DNA of 64,000 nucleotides from the NCBI GenBank assembly GCA_036345935.2, contig JADWOT020000004.1:20999155-21063154 (forward strand), read 5' to 3'. The notes below the pieces were generated by a model, which was not told the DNA's origin, made no database searches, and saw only the letters and a list, made by a program, of their open reading frames with translations. This DNA is from Taenia hydatigena. Its lineage: Eukaryota; Platyhelminthes; Cestoda; Cyclophyllidea; Taeniidae. This document shows, piece by piece, positions 24,353 through 34,400 of the stretch. The position numbers were made by a program, and so were the translations under genes. Position 1 is the first letter of the stretch; every line of letters starts with the position of its first letter.

Positions 24353-24481
24353 TATTGCACTCCAAGTGGCTTGCTTTGCTTCGCTGCCACTGTCCTCACT
24401 GTGAATGTTTTCGCGTCTTGTGGGCCTGAGTGGTGGCGTGCGGACTAGAAGACGACGTGCCAATAGTGGTGCGTAAAGGGA

Positions 24482-24554
24482 TGCCGCGACCCGGGCTCGA
24501 ACCGGGGACATTTAAATCTTCAGTCTAACGCTCTCCCAACTGAGCTATCACGGC
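24482..24554 (-). tRNA. tRNA-Phe (GAA), left palindrome arm
   Basis: A 73-nt cloverleaf: acceptor GCCGTGA/TCGCGGC, D-arm TAGCTCAGTTGGGAGAGC, anticodon loop CTGAAGA and T-loop GGTTCGAGCCC. It differs from the right-arm gene at one visible base (24515), which turns a G-C pair of the anticodon stem into a tolerated G-U. A and B boxes are intact, so it could be transcribed by RNA polymerase III. Confidence 0.93.
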
Positions 24555-25357
24555 GACGCGCCACGTCGCGACGCGCTACCCTACACACACCACGCCCCAC
24601 CATCCACCACTTACTACACAACACCGCCTACATTGCCTACCACCCTCCTCACATGCGTGCTCCCCCCTTCTCCTATGCTATCGTGCACAGCAAAGAATCC
24701 CAGTCTTCTCACTCACGAACGCCTGTCTGACAATCCCATTACCATCTGTGTGTGAGATCAATGCACATGTCTCGGAGAGTTACTCTAGGCAATCAAAGGG
24801 CCTTACATCTGATAAATGGTTGCTTCATTTAATTACAAGCTACAATCAGGCTTCAACAGTGCACCAGACAACATCCCATCATTGAAACGTGAAATGAATT
24901 GAACAAAAGACCTCAAGACGTTCTTGTTGGTCGACGCAACGGAGCCGTAAAGCAAATCAGCTTTAACTTGAGTCCATGCAGCAATGCAGTTTCAAGGTCA
25001 CGACGAGCCAATGCGCATGCAGTGTCGTTTGGAGTCGCCATGCCGCCATTCCACCGATAAGGCTACCACCACGGATGACTTACCTTAGCGTGAACTCGTC
25101 TTTGTCAAAACTTTGCGAGACGTACGACAACCCTAAATATTTTGGCAGAATCGTCAAGCACAGGTCGAGCATTGCTTAACCATGACCCGCTTCAGTTCTG
25201 TGACTCAACTGCTGCTTCATTAATATCGTCAATCAATCTTGCTCACCAATCTGCCCTCAACCTGCCTGATTACAAACTCGATGTTGACTCGGAAGAAGGA
25301 AGCTTTTCATTTGCAGTATTTTGCTACTTACTTCTTCACTTCGCTAAAACTTATGGT

Positions 25358-25514
25358 CGCCCAAGCGGTGCATCGATGTGGGCGATTCAGTAACCGGTTT
25401 AGGGATTCAAAACAGTCATCAAAAAGACGCGGGATTTCCACTTTGCAGTAATGGAAGGGACAGACTGGGGCCATCTTTGGCTTTCCTTACCACTGTTACT
25501 GGTTCATTCGTTTG
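25358..25514. repeat. Nested inverted repeat inside left arm, unit 1
   Basis: About 157 bp that match the reverse complement of 25964-26122 at roughly nine bases in ten, with a 1-bp indel near 25450. With the large palindrome this gives a hairpin within a hairpin. Confidence 0.85.
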
Positions 25515-25963
25515 CAGTATTTTGCTACTTATAATAAGATTTATTGCGGCATTAAACCTGAAAGAAACTGCCAATGAGCCGTTTCCAACATGAGACACTT
25601 CACTCTTGTTTACAAGACACTCTACACACTCGCCCACCCATCAGTAAATGCTCTGATTTGCACTAGAACTGCCCCATTTTGGTAATGCTGAGGTGTGCAA
25701 TGTCGCTACTAGCCGCGCAGTACAGAAAACTGCTCTCAACCCAGAGGAATGTCCATTCGATGCGAAGAGTACCTGCTTCGTGTGCTTTGTGATGATGTAT
25801 GAGTGCACCTGACGCGGATGACGCACATGCAGAAGGCTAGTGCCTGAGTCATGACAGGTCGACAAGACATGAAAAGCGTCAGCCCTGGCCCAGGAAGGGC
25901 GTCCCGTTGACTGGTGGGCAGGACGCATGTGTGGTCGTCTTAGCCTGTCCCCCACCAATCTTG

Positions 25964-26122
25964 GCAAATGAATGAGCCAGTAACAGTAGTAAGGAAAGCT
26001 AAAGATGGCCTCAGTCTGTCCCTTCCAATGACTACAAAGTGGAAATTCCACGTATTTTTGATGACTGTTTTGAATCCCTAAACCGGTTGCTGAATCGTCC
26101 ACATCGATGCACCGCTTGGGTG
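25964..26122. repeat. Nested inverted repeat inside left arm, unit 2
   Basis: Partner of 25358-25514. It overlaps an open frame at 26006-26146 (plus strand) whose codons are partly preserved in related copies. Confidence 0.85.
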
Positions 26123-26146
26123 TCGAACAGCGACCACAGGTCTTAG
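26006..26146 (+). pseudogene. Possible coding fossil (DDCFESLNRLLNR frame)
   Basis: A 46-codon open stretch between stops contains FDDCFESLNRLLNRPHRC. The nested repeat copy (minus strand, about 25358-25440) keeps this peptide with mostly silent changes. The distant relative at 50135-50179 keeps DDCFESL with 7 silent and 4 replacement codon changes, one of them a stop. I do not recognise the family. No start codon, splice sites or full ORF are evident, so it is at best a fragment of a dead gene or transposon ORF. Confidence 0.35.
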
Positions 26147-26817
26147 CGACGCTCCTTTTGGCGAAGGGCGAAGAGAGGAACGCAAAGCAGAGAGCACAAC
26201 CACACGAACGACGATAACGCCAATGTGGTGCGGAAGGATAGACAGTAGGTAGGCCTTGCAAAGGGATGCCCGAGGGCTCCCCACTGGCAAAAACTATGCA
26301 CCCGAGCGAACCCGATTAGAGTCCGTCGCAGGCTTCAACACAGCGAAGTGCAATGCTGAGCCTCCACCTGGGGTCAGAGCCTTGCTGATCACTCTGAACC
26401 CGGCGCCAGGTAAGTTTATTCCGCTCCCACCCACACCATGCCCCCTCCAGCACTACAGCTTGCGCCTTCCACCTTGCTTTGCCTAAACTAAACATCACTT
26501 CACACTTCCACCACCTCGAGCATTCCTACACTCATGCACTTGCTCCTTCTTGCGCCAATCTTCATCATCTTTCCCATCTCTCCTCCTCCTTGTCACGCAC
26601 CTACTCCCTGTCTACGCAAACCTACTTTCCCACTTCAGTAGCACCTTCTGTCTCACCTCTTGTGTGTCTCGCGTGTCAAGTGGCATGTCACGTTGAAGTG
26701 CCTGTGGCAAGGCGGTGTGTGGAGAATGATGGAAATACGTTCCATTTCCTCACTTGTCAAGGATAGAGGCCGACACACAACTCATGGAGTCACAAAACCC
26801 GACATCCTCCGTAGCCT

Positions 26818-26934
26818 CAGTGGCCGTACTGCCCTAGCTACGTGGGCAGCTTATTTACCTCTGTCCGGTGAATATATGTATTCTACCCTGCCACTTTGCC
26901 TTCTTTTGCCTTAAGAGAGCCTCGAGAAGCTACA
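26818..26934 (+). mobile_element. 3' part of LTR1 in the palindrome spacer
   Basis: Matches LTR1 from GTGGCCGTACTGCCCTAGC to the terminal CTACA; the 5' third is missing. Its start coincides with the inner end of the left palindrome arm. Confidence 0.8.
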
Positions 26935-27092
26935 CCATGATTACAGTCCATGCAATTTGCTAATGTTGTTACTTGGGAAGTAATACTAGTCGATGGAGCG
27001 CAAGTGACGCAAGAGTCAATTGTAGCTGCCCTCGTTTGCTATGCAGCCTTTTAGGCGACGCCTTTTGACAAATCGAGCTACTGACGAAAACG
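26935..27092. other. Remainder of palindrome spacer
   Basis: Unique sequence that forms the loop between the arms together with the LTR1 fragment. No gene seen. Confidence 0.5.
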
Positions 27093-27729
27093 GAGGCTAC
27101 GGAGGATGTCGGGTTTTGTGACTCCATGAGTTGTGTGTCGGCCTCTATCCTTGACAAGTGAGGAAATGGAACGTATTTCCATCATTCTCCACACACCGCC
27201 TTGCCACAGGCACTTCAACGTGACATGCCACTTGACACGCGAGACACACAAGAGGTGAGACAGAAGGTGCTACTGAAGTGGGAAAGTAGGTTTGCGTAGA
27301 CAGGGGGTAGGTGCGTGACAAGGAGGAGGAGAGATGGGAAAGATGATGAAGATTGGCGCAAGAAGGAGCAAGTGCATGAGTGTAGGAATGCTCGAGGTGG
27401 TGGAAGTGTGAAGTGATGTTTAGTTTAGGCAAAGCAAGGTGGAAGGCGCCGGGTTCAGGGTGATCAGCAAGGCTCTGACCCCAGGTGGAGGCTCAGCATT
27501 GCACTTCGCTGTGTTGAAGCCTGCGACGGACTCTAATCGGGTTCGCTCGGGTGCATAGTTTTTGCCAGTGGGGAGCCCTCGGGCATCCCTTTGCAAGGCC
27601 TACCTACTGTCTATCCTTCCGCACCACATTGGCGTTATCGTCGTTCGTGTGGTTGTGCTCTCTGCTTTGCGTTCCTCTCTTCGCCCTTCGCCAAAAGGAG
27701 CGTCGCTAAGACCTGTGGTCGCTGTTCGA

Positions 27730-27888
27730 CACCCAAGCGGTGCATCGATGTGGACGATTCAGCAACCGGTTTAGGGATTCAAAACAGTCATCAAAAATAC
27801 GTGGAATTTCCACTTTGTAGTCATTGGAAGGGACAGACTGAGGCCATCTTTAGCTTTCCTTACTACTGTTACTGGCTCATTCATTTGC
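27730..27888. repeat. Nested inverted repeat inside right arm, unit 2
   Basis: Mirror image of 25964-26122; pairs internally with 28337-28494. Confidence 0.85.
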
Positions 27889-28336
27889 CAAGATTGGTGG
27901 GGGACAGGCTAAGACGACCACACATGCGTCCTGCCCACCAGTCAACGGGACGCCCTTCCTGGGCCAGGGCTGACGCTTTTCATGTCTTGTCGACCTGTCA
28001 TGACTCAGGCACTAGCCTTCTGCATGTGCGTCATCCGCGTCAGGTGCACTCATACATCATCACAAAGCACACGAAGCAGGTACTCTTCGCATCGAATGGA
28101 CATTCCTCTGGGTTGAGAGCAGTTTTCTGTACTGCGCGGCTAGTAGCGACATTGCACACCTCAGCATTACCAAAATGGGGCAGTTCTAGTGCAAATCAGA
28201 GCATTTACTGATGGGTGGGCGAGTGTGTAGAGTGTCTTGTAAACAAGAGTGAAGTGTCTCATGTTGGAAACGGCTCATTGGCAGTTTCTTTCAGGTTTAA
28301 TGCCGCAATAAATCTTATTATAAGTAGCAAAATACT

Positions 28337-28494
28337 GCAAACGAATGAACCAGTAACAGTGGTAAGGAAAGCCAAAGATGGCCCCAGTCTGTCCCTTCCA
28401 TTACTGCAAAGTGGAAATCCCGCGTCTTTTTGATGACTGTTTTGAATCCCTAAACCGGTTACTGAATCGCCCACATCGATGCACCGCTTGGGCG
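28337..28494. repeat. Nested inverted repeat inside right arm, unit 1
   Basis: Mirror image of 25358-25514; pairs internally with 27730-27888. Confidence 0.85.
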
Positions 28495-29297
28495 ACCATA
28501 AGTTTTAGCGAAGTGAAGAAGTAAGTAGCAAAATACTGCAAATGAAAAGCTTCCTTCTTCCGAGTCAACATCGAGTTTGTAATCAGGCAGGTTGAGGGCA
28601 GATTGGTGAGCAAGATTGATTGACGATATTAATGAAGCAGCAGTTGAGTCACAGAACTGAAGCGGGTCATGGTTAAGCAATGCTCGACCTGTGCTTGACG
28701 ATTCTGCCAAAATATTTAGGGTTGTCGTGCGTCTCGCAAAGTTTTGACAAAGACGAGTTCACGCTAAGGTAAGTCATCCGTGGTGGTAGCCTTATCGGTG
28801 GAATGGCGGCATGGCGACTCCAAACGACACTGCATGCGCATTGGCTCGTCGTGACCTTGAAACTGCATTGCTGCATGGACTCAAGTTAAAGCTGATTTGC
28901 TTTACGGCTCCGTTGCGTCGACCAACAAGAACGTCTTGAGGTCTTTTGTTCAATTCATTTCACGTTTCAATGATGGGATGTTGTCTGGTGCACTGTTGAA
29001 GCCTGATTGTAGCTTGTAATTAAATGAAGCAACCATTTATCAGATGTAAGGCCCTTTGATTGCCTAGAGTAACTCTCCGAGACATGTGCATTGATCTCAC
29101 ACACAGATGGTAATGGGATTGTCAGACAGGCGTTCGTGAGTGAGAAGACTGGGATTCTTTGCTGTGCACGATAGCATAGGAGAAGGGGGGAGCACGCATG
29201 TGAGGAGGGTGGTAGGCAATGTAGGCGGTGTTGTGTAGTAAGTGGTGGATGGTGGGGCGTGGTGTGTGTAGGGTAGCGCGTCGCGACGTGGCGCGTC

Positions 29298-29370
29298 GCC
29301 GTGATAGCTCAGTTGGGAGAGCGTTAGACTGAAGATCTAAATGTCCCCGGTTCGAGCCCGGGTCGCGGCA
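29298..29370 (+). tRNA. tRNA-Phe (GAA), right palindrome arm
   Basis: 73 nt with all cloverleaf arms: acceptor GCCGTGA/TCGCGGC (one G-U pair), D-arm with GTTGGGAGAGC, anticodon stem TTAGA/TCTAA around CTGAAGA, and T-arm CCCGGTTCGAGCCCGGG. It decodes UUC/UUU, and the anticodon region matches the standard animal tRNA-Phe. It is convergent with tRNA-Ser, 167 bp away on the other strand. Confidence 0.96.
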
Positions 29371-29537
29371 TCCCTTTGCGCACCACTATTGGCACGTCGT
29401 CTTCTAGTCCGCACGCCACCACTCAGGCCCACAAGACGCGAAAACATTCACAGTGAGGACAGTGGCAGCGAAGCAAAGCAAGCCACTTGGAGTGCAATAA
29501 ACGGCATCGTAGCGAGGAAGGCAATAGCGGAGATGCA

Positions 29538-29619
29538 CGACGCAGGTGAGATTCGAACTCACGCGGGGAAACCCCAATGGATTAGCAGTCCATCGCCTTA
29601 ACCACTCGGCCACCGCGTC
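29538..29619 (-). tRNA. tRNA-Ser (GCU)
   Basis: 82 nt with the long variable arm of a class II tRNA. The acceptor is GACGCGG/CTGCGTC with discriminator G. The anticodon stem-loop ATGGACTGCTAATCCAT carries GCT, the variable arm is TGGGGTTTCCCCGCG-like, and the T-loop is GTTCGAATC. It decodes AGC/AGU. It lies just outside the right palindrome arm; the matching place on the left is in the gap. Confidence 0.95.
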
Positions 29620-30781
29620 ACGTCTTGCGTCCGCTCCACTCCCCACTCTCTCCACCCCCTTGCCCTCCCTCACCCTCCCCCCCTCTACCCCTCCCCCTAC
29701 CCACTCCCCTTCCTCCCTCCGCTTGCCCTCCGCCTCCCCTACCCACCACCCTCTCACCACATCATCACTTCCCACCTGCTGCACATCCACTCACCTCAGC
29801 CTTGTGCACATCGCCATTCCCCTCCACACTGCAACACTGTGCTCACCCTCACCCCTCATGTTTCACTCTCTCTACCACCCCCTCTCCTTCACATCTTCAC
29901 TCCTGCCCCAACAACACCATTCCACCGACCACCACTCCTGCTCCGCCCATTCCCCTACTGTCAATTTCACCCACTCGGGTAGCTCAGTGGTCCAGTGACA
30001 TTCCTGTTGAATGCCGCTTTCCTCCCGCTCATGAAGCACTACGCAGCACTGTGGTGTGGTGTGGTGTGGTACGGGAGAGTCTCGGTAACAGTGGGTGCCA
30101 CAGCACGTGGAAGTAGACTTGTGTCCGAAGGGGAATGCCATGGGATAAGATAGAAAATTTTCATTTTTGACCAAACTCTGCATTAAGTAGGATTTGGACC
30201 AGTATGGAGCCCTTTCCTCTGTCTATATGTGCAAGTCCCATACCAGCAGTCACGCCCGCCAATGACCCGGCTTTAGGCCAAAGTGTCCGACGCGGTGGTG
30301 GTCTTGGTAAGGGGCGTAGCTTAATGGTGGGTTCGGTTGACATCTCCACATCAATCACCATGCCTTCACACAGGATTGCCCAGGACCATTTCATAACAAA
30401 GTATTTCAACAAATTGAAACCTTCTATTCTAACACGCTTGTCAGACAAGTCGTGCCAACTAAGTGATACATACGGAAAAAAGCATTTGGAAACGCGAAAT
30501 TGGGTTGGATGATTTCAAACGATGATAACTACACCCTGATAAACTATCGGTAAGAGTGCCATATGGAGTGAACTTCTTATCGCTAGTTCCTCTTCGAACA
30601 CTAGAGTCTGCATAAAATGGAAATAGCAGTGGCTCCTGTCTACAAATCAAAGCTACTGGCATGAGGCCAAATTGAGCTCGTTCATCAAAGCTGCATTTGA
30701 GGTGGTTGTAAAAACACTTAAGGCGCTTCTCAGTTCTACACAAAATAATGATGCCACGGAATAAACAGTAAATTCCATGCT
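29620..30781. other. Pyrimidine-rich tract and flank, no gene recognised
   Basis: 29640-29960 is strongly C/T-rich on the plus strand, next to tRNA-Ser; long ORFs across it (150 and 163 codons) are compositional artefacts. 29780-29990 matches the reverse complement of 47640-47830, part of the dispersed tRNA unit. A (GTGGT)4 run lies at 30051-30070. From 30200 on nothing is identifiable. Confidence 0.6.
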
Positions 30782-31785
30782 ATTTCGTTTCTACTCGCCT
30801 TACTCGGGCCTCCTATTAGTGGGTTGCCAAAGTGCAATTACATCGCATACCCTGTATCCTAGCCAAAGCCATTTTAAAGTGAGGTACCATTTGCTCTGAA
30901 AGGATGCACAAGTATTCACTCATCTGTGCATAATACGAACCCGCTTTACCACCAGATGGAAATAGTGCGTGAGTGGATTTGCACGAGGCATACTCTTTGT
31001 GGATTAAATTTACTGAACAATCGTCAATTAGCGCGTATCAAAGATTGAGTCCTCGTTCATGGCGCTGTTGAAAAGCCTGAGCACTTAGTCCTTTAAATGC
31101 CGGTACACAGACGCTGTCCTTGTCTGCCTGATGACATGACTGTCAGCAGGATGTACAGAATGCTGATGGTGGTGTTGGGTCCGCTCGCTTACCAAATGCC
31201 GAGGTGATGTTACGCCAATCTGTGCCTCCACTTAGATGACAGCGACACGGGGTCACTGTGATGTTGTTGTAAGAAAGTTCTGAGGTAATGAAATTAAGCA
31301 TGCGGAAGAGTAATAGCCTTAAGTTTGATAGAACCTATTTCCATAATTAATAAAGCCAGTCTGTCCATCTGCATCGTGGTGGTGGTAGTTGTGCTATAAA
31401 CCTGATAGTAAACATTAGCGAATCACTGCTTCATTGTTTGGGTATCGAATCGGAAATTCGATTTATGAATGCACGCATATTTATGCATTTTGAATAGCTT
31501 TAAGTTGAAGGAGGTTTCGAAATGCTCATCAGTTAGTTATGCAAATAATCGAGCATCTGGGTATTCGAATGTGTGATTAGCACTGCATGCAGCATTAATG
31601 AAAAAAGTGCAGCGTTCTTATGTCTTGAGTGCAGTGTTTCTCACTCCAACTTTGGCGTTGATGTACTTAGAACGAGTAGGCGAGTTGGCTCATGGCAAAT
31701 TTTATGACGCAGTGATTGTTAAAGAGACGCAGATATTGCAGGCCACACGCATTCAGGGTACGTATCCTCCTCGAGAGACGATGAC
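30782..31785. repeat. Near copy of 1134-2152
   Basis: Direct repeat of the segment at the window start, with a few percent divergence. It contains a conserved GTGGTGGTGGTAGTTGTG block near 31378. No gene recognised. Confidence 0.85.
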
Positions 31786-32859
31786 ATCCATCCAACACGA
31801 AGCCAACACTTTCTGACCGCTTCTCGCCCAGTGAGTGCGTTCAGACAAGCATGCATACCACCCAGTCAACAAAGCTGATAGATTTATGTTGGCAAGAACA
31901 AAGACGTCACTGAACTAAACCGTACTCATTGTATCAAAGTGTAACTAAAACACGTGCAAAACTATCAACAGGTGAGAAATTGTCAGTAGGGATACATCTG
32001 CTTCACACATCGCAAACCGCCCTAACACAGACAATCTTCACTATTGGTGCTAGTTCATAAAAAGTGCTTCAAATGAAGTTGAAGGTACTAAATTGAACAC
32101 ATGCGATCCCAAAGTCCAATTGTTGCTCCAATATCCAGCAGAAATTGTGAACTATGTTTTGCTATTTGCAGTAACTCCAAAAGCAGACTCTACTGCTGAT
32201 GCTCCGGTGATGCACCGTGCTTTGAGAAAAAGGAGCACAATCGGCTGCGACTGACAGAAAATGCCATAGCATGGAAGCCGCGACTATTGCTTCGCTAATT
32301 TAGCTCAGGTACAAGCACCTTAGATGGATAATTATATGCCACTGGAAAATTTGCAATAACTTCAAAGTAGTCTGAACAATTTTTTACTGGCCTACTTCAT
32401 AGCTTGCAGTTTTGAGTCTCAATTGATGCGACGAAGAGGATTAGTCTCACTTTCAATTCGCCACGTCAAAAGACGGCGAGCTTAGGTAGAGTACCAAGGC
32501 GCCTGTTTAAAGGTACTACTGCAACGCATTAGTGCAGCCCAACCAACTGGAGTATTCTTGGCACTTAGACAGTTTTGCAAATAGACAGGTTTGCAATGCA
32601 AAGTCCTATGCTCCGATGAAATTAGCTAAAATACCAACTTCTGTCCAATCAAGGGGGCACTCTACCGTCATACTTCAGGCTAGCATTTACGAACTTAAAG
32701 TGGTCATTTCATCAAATGTGATTAGGGGAGCACAGCAATTCAAAGTGAAACCGCTATTATCGTCCAGTGAAGGGATGCACAAGTCTATCCAGACATGCAA
32801 GTGTTATCGCGACCATTAGTTCAAGCAAATAGATGCCTGTTCATCAATTTCTACTTTGA
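31786..32859. other. No gene recognised
   Basis: Between the repeat copy and R2. The 95-codon ORF at 32532-32819 resembles nothing I know. Confidence 0.45.
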
Positions 32860-34400
32860 ATCTTCCATGTTCGTGAATCGACACGAAAGTGTCACTCCGA
32901 TGCGTCGATTATTTCAATTTGTTCACGCATGCCACTCAATTCTTTTCAATAGCAAGTAGTTCGTGAAACACAGTGGTGTGTGTAGTACTTTGTGTGTTAG
33001 AACTGCTGGTTTCTGTCAAGGACACAGAGGTGGCCATATTGCCCTAGCTGCGTGGGCTGGCCTCTGAGCCATGCCAGCAGCCTTTTTCCCTCTGTCCGGT
33101 GAATATATATATTCTACCTAGCATTCCGCCTTCTTTTGCCTTCAAGGGAGCCTCGGGACGCTACAGTGTGGCTGGCGAGAAGGCGTGCGACTACACTGAC
33201 GGTTCCCATTTCGTCATCGGCTTGCCTTCCAGCATAGCACGTGGTTGCATGGCAGCTTATTCGTTTAAACTCTAACAAATGTGGAGCCCGTTGCAATGAT
33301 CATAACATGGAGTAGAATGCGGCTGCTCTAATACTACGGAGAAGACTGAAGTGATGCAGTGAAGTCAACCTATGAATGGCATACACCATCCAGGTTGACA
33401 AATGTTCCAACCGGTGAAAGTTTGTCTTCTCTACTGCAGAAAACACCTCATTGAGGTGGTCGAAAGCCCGCACCCGAATGCCACGATAGGATAAGCAGCA
33501 ATAAATGCATACGCCGTTCATCCTGCTCCTTATGACTAGCGCGGAGGAGTAGATGAGCTCTATGCGCCCTACACACCGATTCGCGTTTACATTGCAAGCG
33601 CGATGACACCGATCGTAGGCGATCGTAGGTCCACGTCCCAGAGCAGCTACAATTCTAACACAAGCAGTCTTCAAAATGGTCAAGCTGCAAATAACAATTG
33701 GAAGACCACATTACCGGTCGAACAATCAACCTCCGAAATTACTGCCTGTTGGGAATCTTACCTCAATCCGAGAATGCACTTGTCACCATCACCTCGTATG
33801 CGTTTGAGAACAATAGCCGACCGCATTCCTTTTGAGCGGCTGCATGGATACTTAGCCATAATCCCAGCCACATGCAACTACCACAGCGTCTAAATTATGA
33901 AGATATTTCAATTCCCTGAAACAGACCCAACTCAGTAGCCAAAAACCTCTCACGAAACCTCCAAACCACCAGCGCTGTCGTTCACAAGGCCGAATGGCAG
34001 GATCTGACAATGCATGCAAATCGACATCAATAGCATTCCTCCTGATGGCAATCTGGAGGCCACCGCTTCATCTGCCAAGCACTACTGATACAGCCCCAAA
34101 AATACTTCTTGAAGCACTAATCGTTGCAAAAACTGTTGAATAAACCACTGTGGAACACAACTTCTGACGTTTCATGAGCCTATTTATGAGTGCAAACAGC
34201 GATCGTGCCTTTAATTACAAACAAGTCAAGTGGCATCTCTCAATCCACCCTACTTCTGAGGGCGAGTCAGACGTCTCAAATACCATTCAGCTGAACAATC
34301 TCAAACCAGGTGCCGGACTGTAGACAAAATAACGACCTAACGTCCACGTCACCACCACGCCAAATGATCTTCACCATAACCAACCACTGGTGACTGCTCG
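32860..34400 (+). repeat. Dispersed repeat R2, copy 1 (diverged)
   Basis: About 32880-33250, without the inserted LTR, matches 890-1100 and its mirror copy. About 33840-34400 matches the reverse complement of 41210-41775 at an estimated three bases in four. Some 570 bp in between (33270-33836) has no counterpart in the other copy, so one copy has gained or lost sequence. No shared ORF. Confidence 0.7.
32981..33165 (+). mobile_element. Solo LTR1 with intact target-site duplication
   Basis: 185 bp from TGTAGTACTTTG to ACGCTACA, flanked on both sides by GTGTG (32976-32980 and 33166-33170). The homologous empty site, with a single GTGTG, is at 1002-1006 and 41877-41881. The comparison defines the ends of this family exactly. 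Confidence 0.93.

Larger units (their letters stand above)
24353..26817. repeat. Large palindrome, left arm
   Basis: The reverse complement of 27093-29499 matches this arm almost throughout. Differences I saw include single substitutions near 24474, 24515, 25121 and 26606, and about 59 extra bases at 26408-26466 here. The arm carries tRNA-Phe near its outer end and a nested inverted repeat. Homology stops sharply at 26817, where an LTR1 fragment begins. Confidence 0.92.
27093..29499. repeat. Large palindrome, right arm
   Basis: Inverted counterpart of 24353-26817. It lacks about 59 bp between two GCGCC motifs (junction near 27445-27450). The diverged copy at 53980-54040 keeps the sequence at that point, so the deletion is derived here. 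Confidence 0.92.

Noticed and set aside
25641..26261. 206-codon minus-strand ORF, repeated on the plus strand at 27591-28211
   Set aside because: It appears twice only because the arms are inverted copies. The diverged relative near 50000 does not keep the frame, and the ORF runs across one unit of the nested inverted repeat.
24353..29499. Palindrome as a classic fold-back or Polinton-like transposon
   Set aside because: No transposase, no recognisable termini and no target duplication; the left end is hidden by the gap.
29970..30020. tRNA-like A box (GGGTAGCTCAGTGG) downstream of the C/T tract
   Set aside because: No matching T-arm or acceptor stem follows, so at most it is half of a dead tRNA.
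29546..30116. 150- and 163-codon plus-strand ORFs
   Set aside because: They run through the C/T-rich tract and tRNA-Ser and have biased composition without a domain.
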